Assembly (NCBI RefSeq): GCF_021462525.1
Contig: NZ_JAKEDT010000009.1
Location: forward strand, 32,524 to 72,931
Direction: 5' to 3'
DNA length: 40,408 bases
Source of the DNA: Thermus caliditerrae
Lineage (GTDB): Bacteria > Deinococcota > Deinococci > Deinococcales > Thermaceae
The translations under genes and the position numbers were made by a program. Below the pieces are notes generated by a model. That model did not search any database, was not told the DNA's origin, and saw nothing but the letters and a program-made list of their open reading frames with translations. Below, piece after piece: positions 28,744-38,121 of this stretch. The stretch's first letter is position 1, and the number at the start of each line of letters is the position of its first letter.

Positions 28744-29007
28744 TTGGAGCGCCCCATTTACCGCATCCTGCACCTGGTCTTCGCCCTGGGACTGGTCCAT
28801 GCCCTCTTCCTTCTAGCCCAAGAAGGGGTGCGGGCCTACCACCTGGGCCAGGAGCGGGCCCGGCTGGAGGCGGCCCTGCGCCAGGCGGAGGCCCGGGTGG
28901 CCCGCCTCGAGGCCGAGGTGGAGGCGGCCAAGGACCCGGCCCACCTGGAGGCCCTGGTCCGCAGGCTTGGCTTCGTGCGGGAGGAGGAGATACTAAAGAG
29001 GCGATGA
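28744..29007 (+). CDS. Small FtsB/DivIC-like septum protein
   Basis: An 87-residue protein starting at TTG (ERPIYRILHLVF). It has one transmembrane helix (residues about 8-27) followed by a long heptad-like coiled coil rich in Ala, Glu, Arg and Leu (about 30-68) and the closing LVRRLGFVREEEILKRR. This layout and length are those of FtsB/DivIC division proteins, which link FtsL and FtsQ at the septum. The frame is open further upstream, but the -10 box there makes the TTG the likely start. It overlaps the next gene by ATGA. Confidence 0.75.
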   Translation: MERPIYRILHLVFALGLVHALFLLAQEGVRAYHLGQERARLEAALRQAEARVARLEAEVEAAKDPAHLEALVRRLGFVREEEILKRR

Positions 29008-29264
29008 GGGAAGACCCGGTGCAGCTCCTTTTGGAAGACGAGGCCCTCACCGAGGGCCTCACCGACGAGGAGGCGGAGGTGCTCCTCTCCTGGCTGGTGG
29101 ATCTGGCCAAGGAGGCCGGCCCGGCCCAGCTCGCCCACCTCCGCCGCCTGGGTCACGAGATCACCCGCCTCTCCCGGGACTACGGCCTACCCGTGGAGGA
29201 GCTCATCGGTCTGGTGGAGCTGGCCTGGGGGGAGGCGGAGGAGCTTCCGGGCTTGCAGGCCTAA
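29004..29264 (+). CDS. Hypothetical protein, 86 residues
   Basis: Not recognised. An acidic, Leu-rich, all-helical-looking protein: residues 8-30 contain LLEDEALTEGLTDEEAEVLLSWL and the middle AQLAHLRRLGHEITRLSRDYGLP, which resembles a small helical bundle. No cysteines, no signal peptide and no membrane segment. It starts in an ATGA overlap with the FtsB-like gene, so the two are translated together and may work together. Its stop overlaps that of the converging lysR gene. Confidence 0.75.
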   Translation: MREDPVQLLLEDEALTEGLTDEEAEVLLSWLVDLAKEAGPAQLAHLRRLGHEITRLSRDYGLPVEELIGLVELAWGEAEELPGLQA

Positions 29265-30118
29265 AGGACCAGGGCGCGGAGGAGGGCCCGCACCTCCTGG
29301 AGGCGGGGGGGTGGGGGGGTGCGGCAGTAGATGAGGGAAACCTGGAGGGCGGCCTCCTCCTCGAGGGGTTTGAGGGCGGTTCCTGGGTGGGGGAAGACCC
29401 GGTAGGGGGCCAGGGTGAGGTAGACCCCCACCCCCGCGGCCACCAGGCTCACCGCCTGGGAGAACCGGGCCACCTCCCGGACCACCCGGGGCGTGAAACC
29501 CGCCTGGCGGAACACTTCCATGAAGGCCTCGTAAAGGGGGGGCAGGGTTTCCTTGGGAAGGAGGAGGAAGGGCTCTTCCTTGAGGGCCTTGAGGGGGACC
29601 CTTTCCCTCGAGGCCAGGGGATGCTCCTCGGGCAGGGCCACCACGATGGGCACTTGCAGGAGGGGTTCTTGGCCGATGAGGGGGTCCTCCACCCGAAGCC
29701 CCGCCAGGCCGTAGTCCAGCTGGCCCTCCCTGAGGGCTTTGACCTGCTCGGGGGTGTGCATCTCCAGGATTTCCACCGGCTGGCCCAAGCCCCGGCGCAG
29801 GTGGTCCAGAAGGGGCATGAGGTCGGGAAGGAGGTTTTCCGGAACCCCGAAGCGGAGTTCTTCCCGATGGGCACGCCGCACCCGGGCCTTGAGGGCCTCC
29901 ACCTCCTGCAAAAGTTGCCGGCCCTCCCGCACCAGCACCTCCCCCGCTGGGGTGAGGCGGAAGGGCCTGCGTTCCAGGAGCTTCACCCCGAGTTCCTGCT
30001 CCAGGGCCTTTATCTGCTGGGAAAGGGCGGGCTGGGAAAGGTAGGCCTTCTCCGCCGCCCGGTGGAAGTTCTTCTCCTCGGCCAGAAGAAGGAAAAGCCG
30101 CAGGCGGCGCAGGTCCAT
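29261..30118 (-). CDS. LysR-family transcriptional regulator
   Basis: A 285-residue LTTR. Residues 1-60 are the winged helix-turn-helix (MDLRRLRLFLLLAEEKNFHRAAEKAYLSQPALSQQIKALEQELGVKLLER), and 90-285 a periplasmic-binding-like effector domain. The effector domain resembles OxyR/CbbR-type members in outline, but no OxyR cysteine pair is seen. It is divergent from aceE-aceF, and its start codon lies in a perfect palindrome, so autoregulation and control of pyruvate dehydrogenase are both plausible (inference). Confidence 0.92.
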   Translation of the reverse strand: MDLRRLRLFLLLAEEKNFHRAAEKAYLSQPALSQQIKALEQELGVKLLERRPFRLTPAGEVLVREGRQLLQEVEALKARVRRAHREELRFGVPENLLPDLMPLLDHLRRGLGQPVEILEMHTPEQVKALREGQLDYGLAGLRVEDPLIGQEPLLQVPIVVALPEEHPLASRERVPLKALKEEPFLLLPKETLPPLYEAFMEVFRQAGFTPRVVREVARFSQAVSLVAAGVGVYLTLAPYRVFPHPGTALKPLEEEAALQVSLIYCRTPPPPRLQEVRALLRALVL

Positions 30119-30136
30119 GATAAGGTCAGCTTATCA
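30118..30136. promoter_or_regulatory. Palindromic candidate LysR operator
   Basis: TGATAAG-GTCAG-CTTATCA, a perfect 7-bp inverted repeat with a 5-base centre that contains the T-N11-A pattern of LysR sites (T30121 to A30133). It begins on the first base of the lysR start codon. Two smaller inverted repeats, GGAC-AAAG-GTCC and CCCAG-A-CTGGG, lie further towards aceE. No certain promoter was identified in the 111-base gap. Confidence 0.6.
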
Positions 30137-30229
30137 GCACGCCCCAGGCTTTTCTATTGGACAAAGGTCCTCCCCCATCCCAGACTGGGAAGGGGAGTCG
30201 GTGTAGTGTAGTTTTCGTAAAGGGGGAGG

Positions 30230-32956
30230 ATGAAGGTGGTGAACGCGGATGCGCTGAGGAAGGCCTTAGAGGCCCTTTCCCCAGAGGAGCTGGCCCGGTT
30301 CAGGGAGGAGGAAAACCGGGAGTGGCGGGAGTCCTTGGAGTACGTGCTCCGGGTGGAAGGCTTCGCCAGGGTGGAGGAGCTTTTGCGCCTTCTGGACGAG
30401 TACCTCTACCTACAGGGCTTCTCCCCGCAAAACCGCCTCTCCACTCCCTACCTGAACACCATCCCCAAGGAGCAGGAATCCCCTTATCCCGGGGACCTCG
30501 AGCTGGAGAGGCGCATCGTCAACATCCTCCGCTGGAACGCGGCCATGATGGTCACCCGGGCCAACAAGAAGGCGGAGGGGATCGGGGGGCATATCTCCAC
30601 CTACGCCTCCATCGCCGAGCTCTACGAGGTGGGCTTCAACCACTTCTTCCGCGGCCCCGAGGCGGGCTTGGACCGGGACCTGGTCTTCTTCCAGGGCCAC
30701 TCCTCCCCCGGCATCTACGCCCGGGCCTTTCTGGAGGGAAGGTTGAGCGAGGCGGACCTGGAGAACTTCCGCCGGGAGGTGCACCCCCCCGTGGCGGGAG
30801 GCCGGGGGCTTTCCAGCTACCCCCACCCCTGGCTCATGCCGGACTTTTGGGAGTTCCCCACGGTTTCCATGGGCCTTGGCCCCATCCAGGCCATCTACCA
30901 GGCCCGCTTCATGCGCTACCTGGAGGACCGGGGCCTGAAGCCCAAAAGCAGCGCCAAGGTCTGGGCCTTCTTGGGGGATGGGGAGCACGACGAGCCGGAA
31001 ACCGTAGGGGCCTTGCACCTGGCGGCCCGGGAGAACCTGGACAACCTCATCTTCGTGGTGAACTGCAACCTCCAGCGCCTGGACGGGCCGGTGCGGGGCA
31101 ACTCCAAGATCATTCAGGAGCTGGAAAGGCTCTATAGGGGTGCGGGTTGGCGGGTGATCAAGATCGTGTGGGGTTCGGCCTGGGATCCCCTCATCGCCAA
31201 GGACAAGGAGGGCCACCTTCTTAGGCGGTTTGAGGCCCTGGTGGACGGGGAGAGCCAGCGCTACGCCGCCTTCGGGGCCAAGGAGCTACGGGAGCGCTTC
31301 TTCAACACCCCCGAGCTCAAGCGGCTCATCGAGGGCATGAGCGACGAGGAGCTCACCGAGCTCACCCGGAGCCGGGGCGGCCACGACCTCAAGAAGATCT
31401 ACGCCGCCTACAAGGCGGCGGTGGAACACCGGGGAAGCCCTGTGGTCATCCTGGCCCGCACCATCAAGGGCTACGGCATGGGGCCCACCGCCATGGCCAA
31501 GAACGTGGCCCACCAGGTGAAGAAGCTCACCGAGGAGGACCTGAAGGAGGCCCGGGCTTTCCTGGGCATTCCCGTGCCGGAGGAGAAGCTTTCCGAGCTT
31601 CCCTATTACCACCCGGGGCCGGACTCCCCCGAGGTGAAATACCTCCTGGAGCGCAGGAAAGCCCTAGGGGGCTTTGTCCCCGAGCGCCGGGTGCGGTTTA
31701 CGGGCGGTCTAGAGGTGCCGGGGGAGGAGTTCTTCCAGGAGTTCTACGAGGGTTCTGGGGGCAGGGAGATCTCCACCACCATGGCCTTCGTGCGCATCCT
31801 GGCCAAGCTCCTCCGGCATCCCAAGATCGGCAAGCTCATCGTGCCCATCGTGCCGGACGAGGCCCGCACCTTCGGCATGGAGGCCCTGATCGCCCAGGTG
31901 GGGGTCTACTCCCCCCAGGGGCAGCTTTACATCCCCGTGGACGCCGGTACCCTCACCGCCTACAAGGAGAGCAAGGAAGGCCAGATCCTGGAGGAGGGCA
32001 TCACCGAGGCCGGGGCCATGGCCGACTTCATCGCCGCCGGTACCGCCTACGCCCACTGGGGCATCCCCACCATCCCCTTCCTCATCACCTACTCCATGTT
32101 CGGCCTGCAGCGCATCGGGGACCTGGTCTGGGCGGCGGCCGACCAGCGTACCCGGGGCTTCCTCCTTGGGGCCACCGCCGGGCGCACCACCTTGCTAGGG
32201 GAAGGGCTCCAGCACCAGGACGGCCAGAGCCATATCTACGCCTTGGCCGCCCCCAACCTCCTGGCCTACGACCCCGCCTTTGCCTACGAGTTCGCGGTGA
32301 TCCTCGAGGACGGCTTAAGGCGCATGTACGCCAAGGGCGAGGACGTCTTCTACTACATCACCATCGAGAACGAGAACTACCCCCACCCCCCCATGCCCGA
32401 GCCCAGGGCGAAGGTGAAGGAGGGGATTCTCAAGGGTCTTTACCTCTTCCGCCCCGGGGAGGGGAAGGGCCCCAGGGTCCAGCTTCTGGGCTCGGGGCCC
32501 ATCCTGCCCCAGGCGGTCAGGGCCCAGGAGCTCCTTCAGGGCTACGGGGTGGTGGCGGACGTGTGGAGCGCCACCAGCTACAAGGCCCTTTACGTGGACG
32601 CCCTCGAGGCGGAAAGGGAGCGGAGGCTTCTGGGCAAGGCCCGCAAGCCCTACGTGGCCGAGGCCTTAGAGGGCCACGAGGGCCCGGTGGTGGCCGCCAG
32701 CGACTACCTCAAGGCCCTGCCCAACCTCATAAGGGGGTATCTGGACCGGCCCTTCTGCGCCCTGGGCACGGACGGCTTTGGCCGCTCGGATACCCGGGAG
32801 GCCCTGAGGGACTTCTTCGAGGTGGACGCCCGGCACATCGCCTACGCGGCCCTTGCCCTTTTGGCCGAGGAGGGCAAGGTGCCGGCTAAGACCCTGGCCA
32901 AGGCCCGCAAGGAGCTTGGGCTCGAGCTTTTGGAAACCCCGCCCCATAGGAGGTAA
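30230..32956 (+). CDS. aceE: Pyruvate dehydrogenase E1 component (homodimeric type)
   Basis: Decarboxylates pyruvate with thiamine diphosphate and passes the acetyl group to the E2 lipoyl arm. The 908-residue length is that of the single-chain AceE type. The ThDP-binding motif is [30 protein letters not shown] near residues 248-277, ending in the conserved Asn. The substrate region has [13 protein letters not shown] and [11 protein letters not shown]; the transketolase-like central domain has [14 protein letters not shown] and [36 protein letters not shown] precedes the ATG. aceF follows 21 bases later; no E3 gene is present nearby. Confidence 0.97.
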   Translation: MKVVNADALRKALEALSPEELARFREEENREWRESLEYVLRVEGFARVEELLRLLDEYLYLQGFSPQNRLSTPYLNTIPKEQESPYPGDLELERRIVNILRWNAAMMVTRANKKAEGIGGHISTYASIAELYEVGFNHFFRGPEAGLDRDLVFFQGHSSPGIYARAFLEGRLSEADLENFRREVHPPVAGGRGLSSYPHPWLMPDFWEFPTVSMGLGPIQAIYQARFMRYLEDRGLKPKSSAKVWAFLGDGEHDEPETVGALHLAARENLDNLIFVVNCNLQRLDGPVRGNSKIIQELERLYRGAGWRVIKIVWGSAWDPLIAKDKEGHLLRRFEALVDGESQRYAAFGAKELRERFFNTPELKRLIEGMSDEELTELTRSRGGHDLKKIYAAYKAAVEHRGSPVVILARTIKGYGMGPTAMAKNVAHQVKKLTEEDLKEARAFLGIPVPEEKLSELPYYHPGPDSPEVKYLLERRKALGGFVPERRVRFTGGLEVPGEEFFQEFYEGSGGREISTTMAFVRILAKLLRHPKIGKLIVPIVPDEARTFGMEALIAQVGVYSPQGQLYIPVDAGTLTAYKESKEGQILEEGITEAGAMADFIAAGTAYAHWGIPTIPFLITYSMFGLQRIGDLVWAAADQRTRGFLLGATAGRTTLLGEGLQHQDGQSHIYALAAPNLLAYDPAFAYEFAVILEDGLRRMYAKGEDVFYYITIENENYPHPPMPEPRAKVKEGILKGLYLFRPGEGKGPRVQLLGSGPILPQAVRAQELLQGYGVVADVWSATSYKALYVDALEAERERRLLGKARKPYVAEALEGHEGPVVAASDYLKALPNLIRGYLDRPFCALGTDGFGRSDTREALRDFFEVDARHIAYAALALLAEEGKVPAKTLAKARKELGLELLETPPHRR

Positions 32957-32977
32957 GGGGGTATTCTGGAGGGCAAG

Positions 32978-34234
32978 ATGGAGCTGAAGCTTCCCGAACT
33001 GGGCGATAACGTGAGCGCCGCCACGGTGGTGGGGGTGCTGGTGAAGGAGGGGGACCGGGTGGCCCCGGGGGACCCCCTTTTGGAGCTGGAAACCGACAAG
33101 GCGGTGATGGAGGTCCCAGCCGAGACGGGTGGGGTGGTGCGGCGGGTTTTGGTGAAGGTGGGGGACGAGGTGCGCCCTGGACAGCCCTTCTTGGAGCTGG
33201 CGGAGGAGGCTGGGGAAGAGGCCCAGGCACCGGAGGTCCCCAGGGCGGCCCCGGCGCCGCCCAAGCCCCTCGAGGCCTCCTCCCCAGCCCCCAAGGCCCC
33301 TGTTGCCTTGCCGGAGGAGGAGCGCCGCCTCATCCCCGCCGCCCCTTCGGTGCGCCGCCTGGCCCGGGAGCTGGGGGTGGACCTCCAGCAGGTGCGGGGC
33401 ACGGGGCTGGCGGGGCGGATCACCGCTGAGGACGTGCGTCGGGCGGCGGGGCTTTTGGCCCCTTCGGAGCTTCCGCCTGCTGCCCTTCCCGCGGCCCAGG
33501 CCCCCAAGCTCCCCGACTTCAGCCGCTGGGGCCCCGTGCGCGCCGAGCCCATGAGCGGGGTGCGCAAGGCTACCATGCGCTCCATGGCCCAGGCCTGGGC
33601 CCAGGTGCCCATGGTGACCCACTTCGACGAGGCGGACATCACCGAGCTGGAGGGCTTAAGAAAACGCTACGCCAAGCGGGCGGAGGAGAGGGGCTTTCGG
33701 CTCACCCTCACCGCCTTCCTCCTCAAGGCCCTGGCCCTCACCTTAAGGGCCTTCCCCAAGTTCAACGCCTCCATTGACCCGGAAAAGGCCGAGGTCATCT
33801 TCAAGGACTACGTGCACATCGGGGTGGCGGTGGATACCCCCCATGGCCTTTTGGTGCCGGTGATCCGGAACGTGGACCAAAAAGGGGTCCTGCGCCTGGC
33901 CAAAGAGCTTCAGGAGGTTTCCGAGAGGGCACGGGAGCGGAAGCTTGCCCCCGAGGAGATGCAAGGGGGCACCTTCAGCCTCTCCAACCTGGGGGGGATT
34001 GGCGGCACCGGCTTCACCCCCATCGTCAACTGGCCGGAGGTGGCCATCCTGGGGGTATCCCGCTCCCAGCTGAAGCCGGTGTGGGACGCGGAAAAGGAGG
34101 CCTTCGTCCCCAGGCTGCTGATGCCCTTCGGCCTCACCTACGACCACCGCCTCATCGACGGGGCGGAGGCTGCCCGCTTCTGTCGCCACCTGGCGGCGCT
34201 TTTGGAAGACCCCCTGGGCCTGGCCCTGGAGTGA
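32978..34234 (+). CDS. aceF: Dihydrolipoamide acetyltransferase (pyruvate dehydrogenase E2)
   Basis: The 418-residue E2 core protein moves acetyl from E1 to CoA. It has a single lipoyl domain (residues 1-76) with [13 protein letters not shown] and lipoyl-accepting Lys41, an Ala-Pro-rich linker, a peripheral-subunit-binding domain near 122-158 ([30 protein letters not shown]), a second linker, and the catalytic domain ending in [14 protein letters not shown] with His390 and Asp394. GGAGG lies 5 bases before the ATG. E. coli E2 has three lipoyl domains; one is enough in many bacteria. Confidence 0.97.
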   Translation: MELKLPELGDNVSAATVVGVLVKEGDRVAPGDPLLELETDKAVMEVPAETGGVVRRVLVKVGDEVRPGQPFLELAEEAGEEAQAPEVPRAAPAPPKPLEASSPAPKAPVALPEEERRLIPAAPSVRRLARELGVDLQQVRGTGLAGRITAEDVRRAAGLLAPSELPPAALPAAQAPKLPDFSRWGPVRAEPMSGVRKATMRSMAQAWAQVPMVTHFDEADITELEGLRKRYAKRAEERGFRLTLTAFLLKALALTLRAFPKFNASIDPEKAEVIFKDYVHIGVAVDTPHGLLVPVIRNVDQKGVLRLAKELQEVSERARERKLAPEEMQGGTFSLSNLGGIGGTGFTPIVNWPEVAILGVSRSQLKPVWDAEKEAFVPRLLMPFGLTYDHRLIDGAEAARFCRHLAALLEDPLGLALE

Positions 34235-34260
34235 GGGAGGACCCGCCCCGGGTTCTCGTG

Positions 34261-34266
34261 TAGTAT
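34261..34266 (+). promoter_or_regulatory. -10 box of hemC
   Basis: TAGTAT ends 8 bases before the hemC ATG. Only GGGAAAGT separates them, too little for a normal leader with a Shine-Dalgarno sequence, so a near-leaderless transcript is likely. Confidence 0.5.
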
Positions 34267-34274
34267 GGGAAAGT

Positions 34275-35186
34275 ATGCGCGTCATCGTGGTGGGAACCCG
34301 GGGTAGCGCTCTGGCCCTGGCCCAGACCCGGTGGGTGGTGGAGCGTTTGAAGGAGAGCTGGCCCGAGGCGGAGTTCAAGGTCAAGACGGTGAAGACCCGG
34401 GGGGACCAGGGGGCAAGCCCCCTGGAGCAGGCCATCTTCGTGAAGGAGCTCCAAGAGGCCCTCCTCACCCGGGAGATCGACATCGCCGTCCACTCCCTCA
34501 AGGACCTCCCCACCGAGGAGCCCCCGGGCCTCAAGATCGCCGCCATCCCCCGGCGGCAGGACCCCCGGGACGTCTTCTTGGGCAAGACCTACAAGCGCCT
34601 GGAGGACCTTCCCCCGGGGGCCGCGGTGGGCACGAGCTCGGTGCGGCGCAAGGCCCAGCTTCTGGCCTACCGCCCGGACCTGGCGGTGAAAGACCTCCGG
34701 GGCAACGTGGACACCCGCCTCGCCGCCTTGGGGAACGGCGAGTACGACGGCATCGTCCTTGCGGCGGCGGGGCTTATCCGCCTGGACCTTAGGAACCGCA
34801 TCGACCAGTTCCTGGAGCCCGAGGTGATGCTCCCTGCCCCCGGGCAGGGGGCCTTGGCCCTGGAGGTGCGCCAGGGGGACGACTTGGCGGAGGAGCTGGC
34901 CTACGCCCTCCACCACCACCCTTCCGCGGACCGGGTGCGGGCGGAGCGGGCCTTCCTGAAGGGTCTTGGGGCTGGGTGCTTGGCCCCGGTGGGGGCCTTA
35001 GCCCAGGTGGCCGAGGACGGCACCCTGCTCTTGGAGGGGGCCATCCTTTCCCCGGACGGCAAGAGCTTCATCCGGGCGGAAATCGAGGGCGAGGCCTCGG
35101 AGGCAGAGGAGCTCGGCTTGGAGCTGGCTGCGGACGTACTGGAGCAGGGGGGGCGGGAGCTTCTCGCCCAAACCCGACAGGTTTAG
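34275..35186 (+). CDS. hemC: Porphobilinogen deaminase (hydroxymethylbilane synthase)
   Basis: Joins four porphobilinogen units into hydroxymethylbilane in heme synthesis. The 303-residue protein has [16 protein letters not shown] at the N-terminus, [13 protein letters not shown] with the catalytic Asp, [23 protein letters not shown] and [14 protein letters not shown]. The dipyrromethane cofactor is bound by Cys235 in [12 protein letters not shown] Fur-family gene follows 36 bases later. Confidence 0.97.
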   Translation: MRVIVVGTRGSALALAQTRWVVERLKESWPEAEFKVKTVKTRGDQGASPLEQAIFVKELQEALLTREIDIAVHSLKDLPTEEPPGLKIAAIPRRQDPRDVFLGKTYKRLEDLPPGAAVGTSSVRRKAQLLAYRPDLAVKDLRGNVDTRLAALGNGEYDGIVLAAAGLIRLDLRNRIDQFLEPEVMLPAPGQGALALEVRQGDDLAEELAYALHHHPSADRVRAERAFLKGLGAGCLAPVGALAQVAEDGTLLLEGAILSPDGKSFIRAEIEGEASEAEELGLELAADVLEQGGRELLAQTRQV

Positions 35187-35209
35187 TGGAGTTTTCCCCC
35201 CGCCTGGGG

Positions 35210-35215
35210 TATAGT
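35210..35215 (+). promoter_or_regulatory. -10 box of the second Fur-family gene
   Basis: TATAGT ends 7 bases before the ATG at 35223, a spacing that puts the transcription start on the start codon. An in-frame GTG at 35214 lies inside the box and is therefore not the start. Confidence 0.6.
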
Positions 35216-35222
35216 GAAGCCG

Positions 35223-35618
35223 ATGGCGCTGAAGCGCTTAACCCGCCAGCGTAAGGCTGTCCTCGAGGTGGTGCGCAAGGCCCACAACCACCCCGACGCC
35301 GCCTGGATCTACCAGGAGGTGCGCAAGGTGGTGCCCAAGGTGAGCCTGGGGACCATTTACCGCACCCTGGATGCCCTGGTGGAGGAGGGCTACCTCACCC
35401 CCATCACCAAGGCGGGGGAAGCCACCCGCTACGACGCCAACCTCCACCCCCACCTGCACCTGGTGTGCGAGGCCTGCGGGGAGATCGTGGACCTCGAGGT
35501 GGCCTTGCCCGACCTGGTGGCCCTGGCCCAGGAGGCCCACCCCGGGGTGGAGGTGCGCACCGCCGAGGTGACCTTTAGGGGCCTCTGCCCCACCTGCAAG
35601 GCGGCCTTGAAGGGCTGA
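35223..35618 (+). CDS. Fur-family transcriptional regulator (second copy)
   Basis: A 131-residue Fur-family regulator. Winged helix: RLTRQRKAVLEVVRKA, then KVSLGTIYRTLDALVEEGYLTPI. Metal/dimer domain: HPHLHLVCEACGEIVDL and GLCPTCKAALKG, giving two CxxC pairs for structural zinc. It is shorter than the Fur-family protein encoded at 28102-28545 and clearly diverged from it, so they probably sense different signals. Its place after hemC hints at iron or peroxide control tied to heme, but that is inference. Start chosen at ATG 35223 because of the -10 box. Confidence 0.93.
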   Translation: MALKRLTRQRKAVLEVVRKAHNHPDAAWIYQEVRKVVPKVSLGTIYRTLDALVEEGYLTPITKAGEATRYDANLHPHLHLVCEACGEIVDLEVALPDLVALAQEAHPGVEVRTAEVTFRGLCPTCKAALKG

Positions 35619-35708
35619 GCACCCTGCCGCAAGGGGGGTCCCTGAAGGGCTAGTGCAAGGGCTTTGGCCGAGGGAGCGATCCCCGTGCGCAGGCGCCTAG
35701 GTTCCCGG

Positions 35709-36950
35709 ATGGATCCCTTGACTTGGCTCTACGCCCGCCAGGGCGCCGTGGTCCTGGGCCTGGAGCGCATCCAGGCCCTTCTGCGGCTCCTTGGGGACCC
35801 CCAGGAGGCCTACCCGGTGGCCCTGGTGGGGGGGACCAACGGCAAGGGCACCACGGCCCGGGCCCTGGCGGCGGTTTTGCAGGAGACGGGCCTAAAGGTG
35901 GGCCTCTACACCAGCCCGCATCTGGTGGAGTTCCGGGAGCGGGTGGCCATCCAGGGCAAGCCCATCCCCCAAAAGACCCTCCTTTCCCTACTGGAAGAGA
36001 TCCGTCCCAAAGCGGAGGCCCTGGGGGCTAGCTTCTTTGAAATAGCCACCGCCCTGGCCCTCCTCCACTTCGCCCGGGAGGGGGTGGAGTTCGCCGTCTT
36101 GGAGGTGGGCCTGGGGGGGCGTCTGGACGCCACTAACGCCACGGAGCCCGTCCTCTCCATCGTTACCAATGTGGGCCACGACCACCAGGAGCTTTTGGGC
36201 CCCACCCTGAGGGACGTGGCCCGGGAGAAGGCGGGGATTTTCCGAAAAGCGATCCCGGCCCTCACCGCTGCCAAAGGGGAGGGGTTGGCTGAGCTCAAGG
36301 AGCGGGCCCGGGAGCTGGGCACGCCCCTTTGGGTTTTGGGGGAGGCCTTTGCCCTCCTTGGGGTGGAGCCCTTAGGGGAGGGCCTGGCCTTCCGCCTCCG
36401 GCTTGGGAAAGAGGAGCGGGCCTTCCAGACCCGGCTTCTCGGCCCCCACCAGGCGGAGAACCTGGCCCTGGCGGCGGTGGGGGGAAGGCTTTTGGGCGCC
36501 CCGTGGGAGGCGGTGGCGGGAGGCCTTCTCCGGGTGGAGCACCCGGGGAGGCTGGAGCGGCTTCCCTGGCCGGGAGGCAAGGAGCTCCTCTTGGATGGGG
36601 CCCACAACCTGGAGGGGGCTTGGGCCCTGAAGGAGGCCCTCCACTTCCATGGGCTTTGGCCTGCCGCCCTGGTCCTTGCCTTCAGCCGAGAGAAGGACCA
36701 CGCCGCCATGGCCGAGGCCCTTAGGGGCCTCGGCCCCGTGGTCCTCACCCGTTACCGCTCTCCCAGGAGCGCTGACCCCAATGCCCTTCTTCCCCTCTTC
36801 CCTGGGGCCTTTGTGGAGGAGGAGCCCTTAAAGGCCGTGGAAAGGGCCTTTACCCTGGAGAACCGGGTGGTGGTGGCGGGGAGCCTCTACCTGGTGGGGG
36901 AGGTGAAGCGGGCCCTTTTGGGGCTTCCCCCGGAGGAAAGGTGGCAGTAG
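35709..36950 (+). CDS. folC: Folylpolyglutamate synthase / dihydrofolate synthase (FolC)
   Basis: An ATP-dependent Mur-ligase-fold enzyme that adds glutamate to (dihydro)folate. 413 residues from the ATG at 35709 (MDPLTWLYARQG). The P-loop is GGTNGKGTT, followed by YTSPHLVEFRERVAI (folate site), FAVLEVGLGGRLDATNA and VGHDHQELLGPT; the C-terminal domain begins at HPGRLERLP and LLLDGAHNLEGAWAL. A TTG at 35664 would add 15 residues, but the ATG is preceded by a -10-like TAGGTT 5 bases upstream and the added residues do not resemble the family. It converges on the aminotransferase gene with a 40-base gap that holds no clear terminator. Confidence 0.93.
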   Translation: MDPLTWLYARQGAVVLGLERIQALLRLLGDPQEAYPVALVGGTNGKGTTARALAAVLQETGLKVGLYTSPHLVEFRERVAIQGKPIPQKTLLSLLEEIRPKAEALGASFFEIATALALLHFAREGVEFAVLEVGLGGRLDATNATEPVLSIVTNVGHDHQELLGPTLRDVAREKAGIFRKAIPALTAAKGEGLAELKERARELGTPLWVLGEAFALLGVEPLGEGLAFRLRLGKEERAFQTRLLGPHQAENLALAAVGGRLLGAPWEAVAGGLLRVEHPGRLERLPWPGGKELLLDGAHNLEGAWALKEALHFHGLWPAALVLAFSREKDHAAMAEALRGLGPVVLTRYRSPRSADPNALLPLFPGAFVEEEPLKAVERAFTLENRVVVAGSLYLVGEVKRALLGLPPEERWQ

Positions 36951-36990
36951 AGCCTGCGGCTTCGCCCTAGGGGGTAGCCCAAGGAGCGGT

Positions 36991-38121
36991 TCAATCCAAG
37001 GCTTCCTTGAGGATGCGGGCGGCCTCCAGAAGCTCCTTTAGGGGCTGCACCAGGGCGATGCGCACCCACCCCTTCCCCCCGGGGCCAAACCCCCGGCCTG
37101 GGGCTAGGGCCACGCCCCTTTCCACCAGACTTAGGGTGAACTCCAGGTCGTCCACCCCTTCGGGCAGGCGGCCCCAGAGGTACATGGTGGCCTTGGGGGG
37201 AAGCAGGCTGAGGGCCCCCTCGAGGGCCTCGGCCATCCCCAAGGCCCTTTCCCGGTAGACCTGGGCGAAGCCCCGGGTGACCTCCCGCGGGGTCTTGAGG
37301 GCCGCCACCCCCATGCGCAGGATGCCCGCGTACTGGTTGAAGTCCACCACTCCCTTGACCCGCTCCAGCCGCCCTATGGCCTCCTCGTTGCCCAGGGCGA
37401 AGCCCAGGCGGAAGCCCGCCAGGTTGTAGCTCTTGGAGAGGCTAAAGAGCTCCACCACCCGTTCCTTCCCCCCGGGCAGGGCCAGGGGGGAGGGGGCCTC
37501 CCCCTGGTAGACCTGGTCCACGTAGGGGTTGTCGTGGACCAGCCAAAGCCCATGCCTTTCCGCCAGGGCCAGGGCCTCCTCAAAGTAGCCCCAGTCCGCC
37601 AGGGCCCCCGTGGGGTTGTTGGGGTAGTTGAGGAGGAGGACCTTGGCTTCCTTCCAGATGCTTTCCGGCACCCGGGAGAGGTCCGCCAGGCCATCTTCCC
37701 GCAAGGGGATGAGGTGGGTCCTTAAGGAGGCCACCCGGGCCGCGCCAAAGTAGCTGGGGTAGGCCACCTCGGGCAGAAGGAGGAGGTCATGGGGTTCGGT
37801 GAGGGCCAGGAGGAGGTGGGCTAGGCCTTCCTGGCTGCCGATCAAGGCCAGGGCCTCCCGCCTGGGGTCCAGGCGCAGGCCGTAGCGGCCCTCGTACCAG
37901 CGAGAGGCCTCTTCCAGGAAGGGCAGGGTGCAGCTTTTCAGGCAGTAGCCGTAGGTGCTGGGGTCGGCAAGGGCTTCCCTTAAGGCCTGAAGGGGCTCGG
38001 GCGGGGGCAGGAGGTCGGTGGAGCCGATGGAGAGGTCCAAGAGGGGAATGCCCTTCTCCCGGGCCTTGCGTTTGGCCTCGTCCACCACCAGGAAGACCGA
38101 GGCCTCGGGCACCCTACTCAT
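36991..38121 (-). CDS. Class I/II pyridoxal-phosphate aminotransferase
   Basis: A 376-residue fold-type I aminotransferase. The PLP lysine is Lys230 in FSLSKSYNLAGFRLG; other cofactor residues are Asn169 in NYPNNPTG, Asp197 and Tyr200 in HDNPY, and Arg238. The start resembles enzymes annotated as LL-diaminopimelate or aspartate/alanine-type aminotransferases, but the substrate cannot be read from the sequence. Its ATG overlaps the end of the moaB/mogA gene by 8 bases, so they are co-translated. Confidence 0.92.
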   Translation of the reverse strand: MSRVPEASVFLVVDEAKRKAREKGIPLLDLSIGSTDLLPPPEPLQALREALADPSTYGYCLKSCTLPFLEEASRWYEGRYGLRLDPRREALALIGSQEGLAHLLLALTEPHDLLLLPEVAYPSYFGAARVASLRTHLIPLREDGLADLSRVPESIWKEAKVLLLNYPNNPTGALADWGYFEEALALAERHGLWLVHDNPYVDQVYQGEAPSPLALPGGKERVVELFSLSKSYNLAGFRLGFALGNEEAIGRLERVKGVVDFNQYAGILRMGVAALKTPREVTRGFAQVYRERALGMAEALEGALSLLPPKATMYLWGRLPEGVDDLEFTLSLVERGVALAPGRGFGPGGKGWVRIALVQPLKELLEAARILKEALD

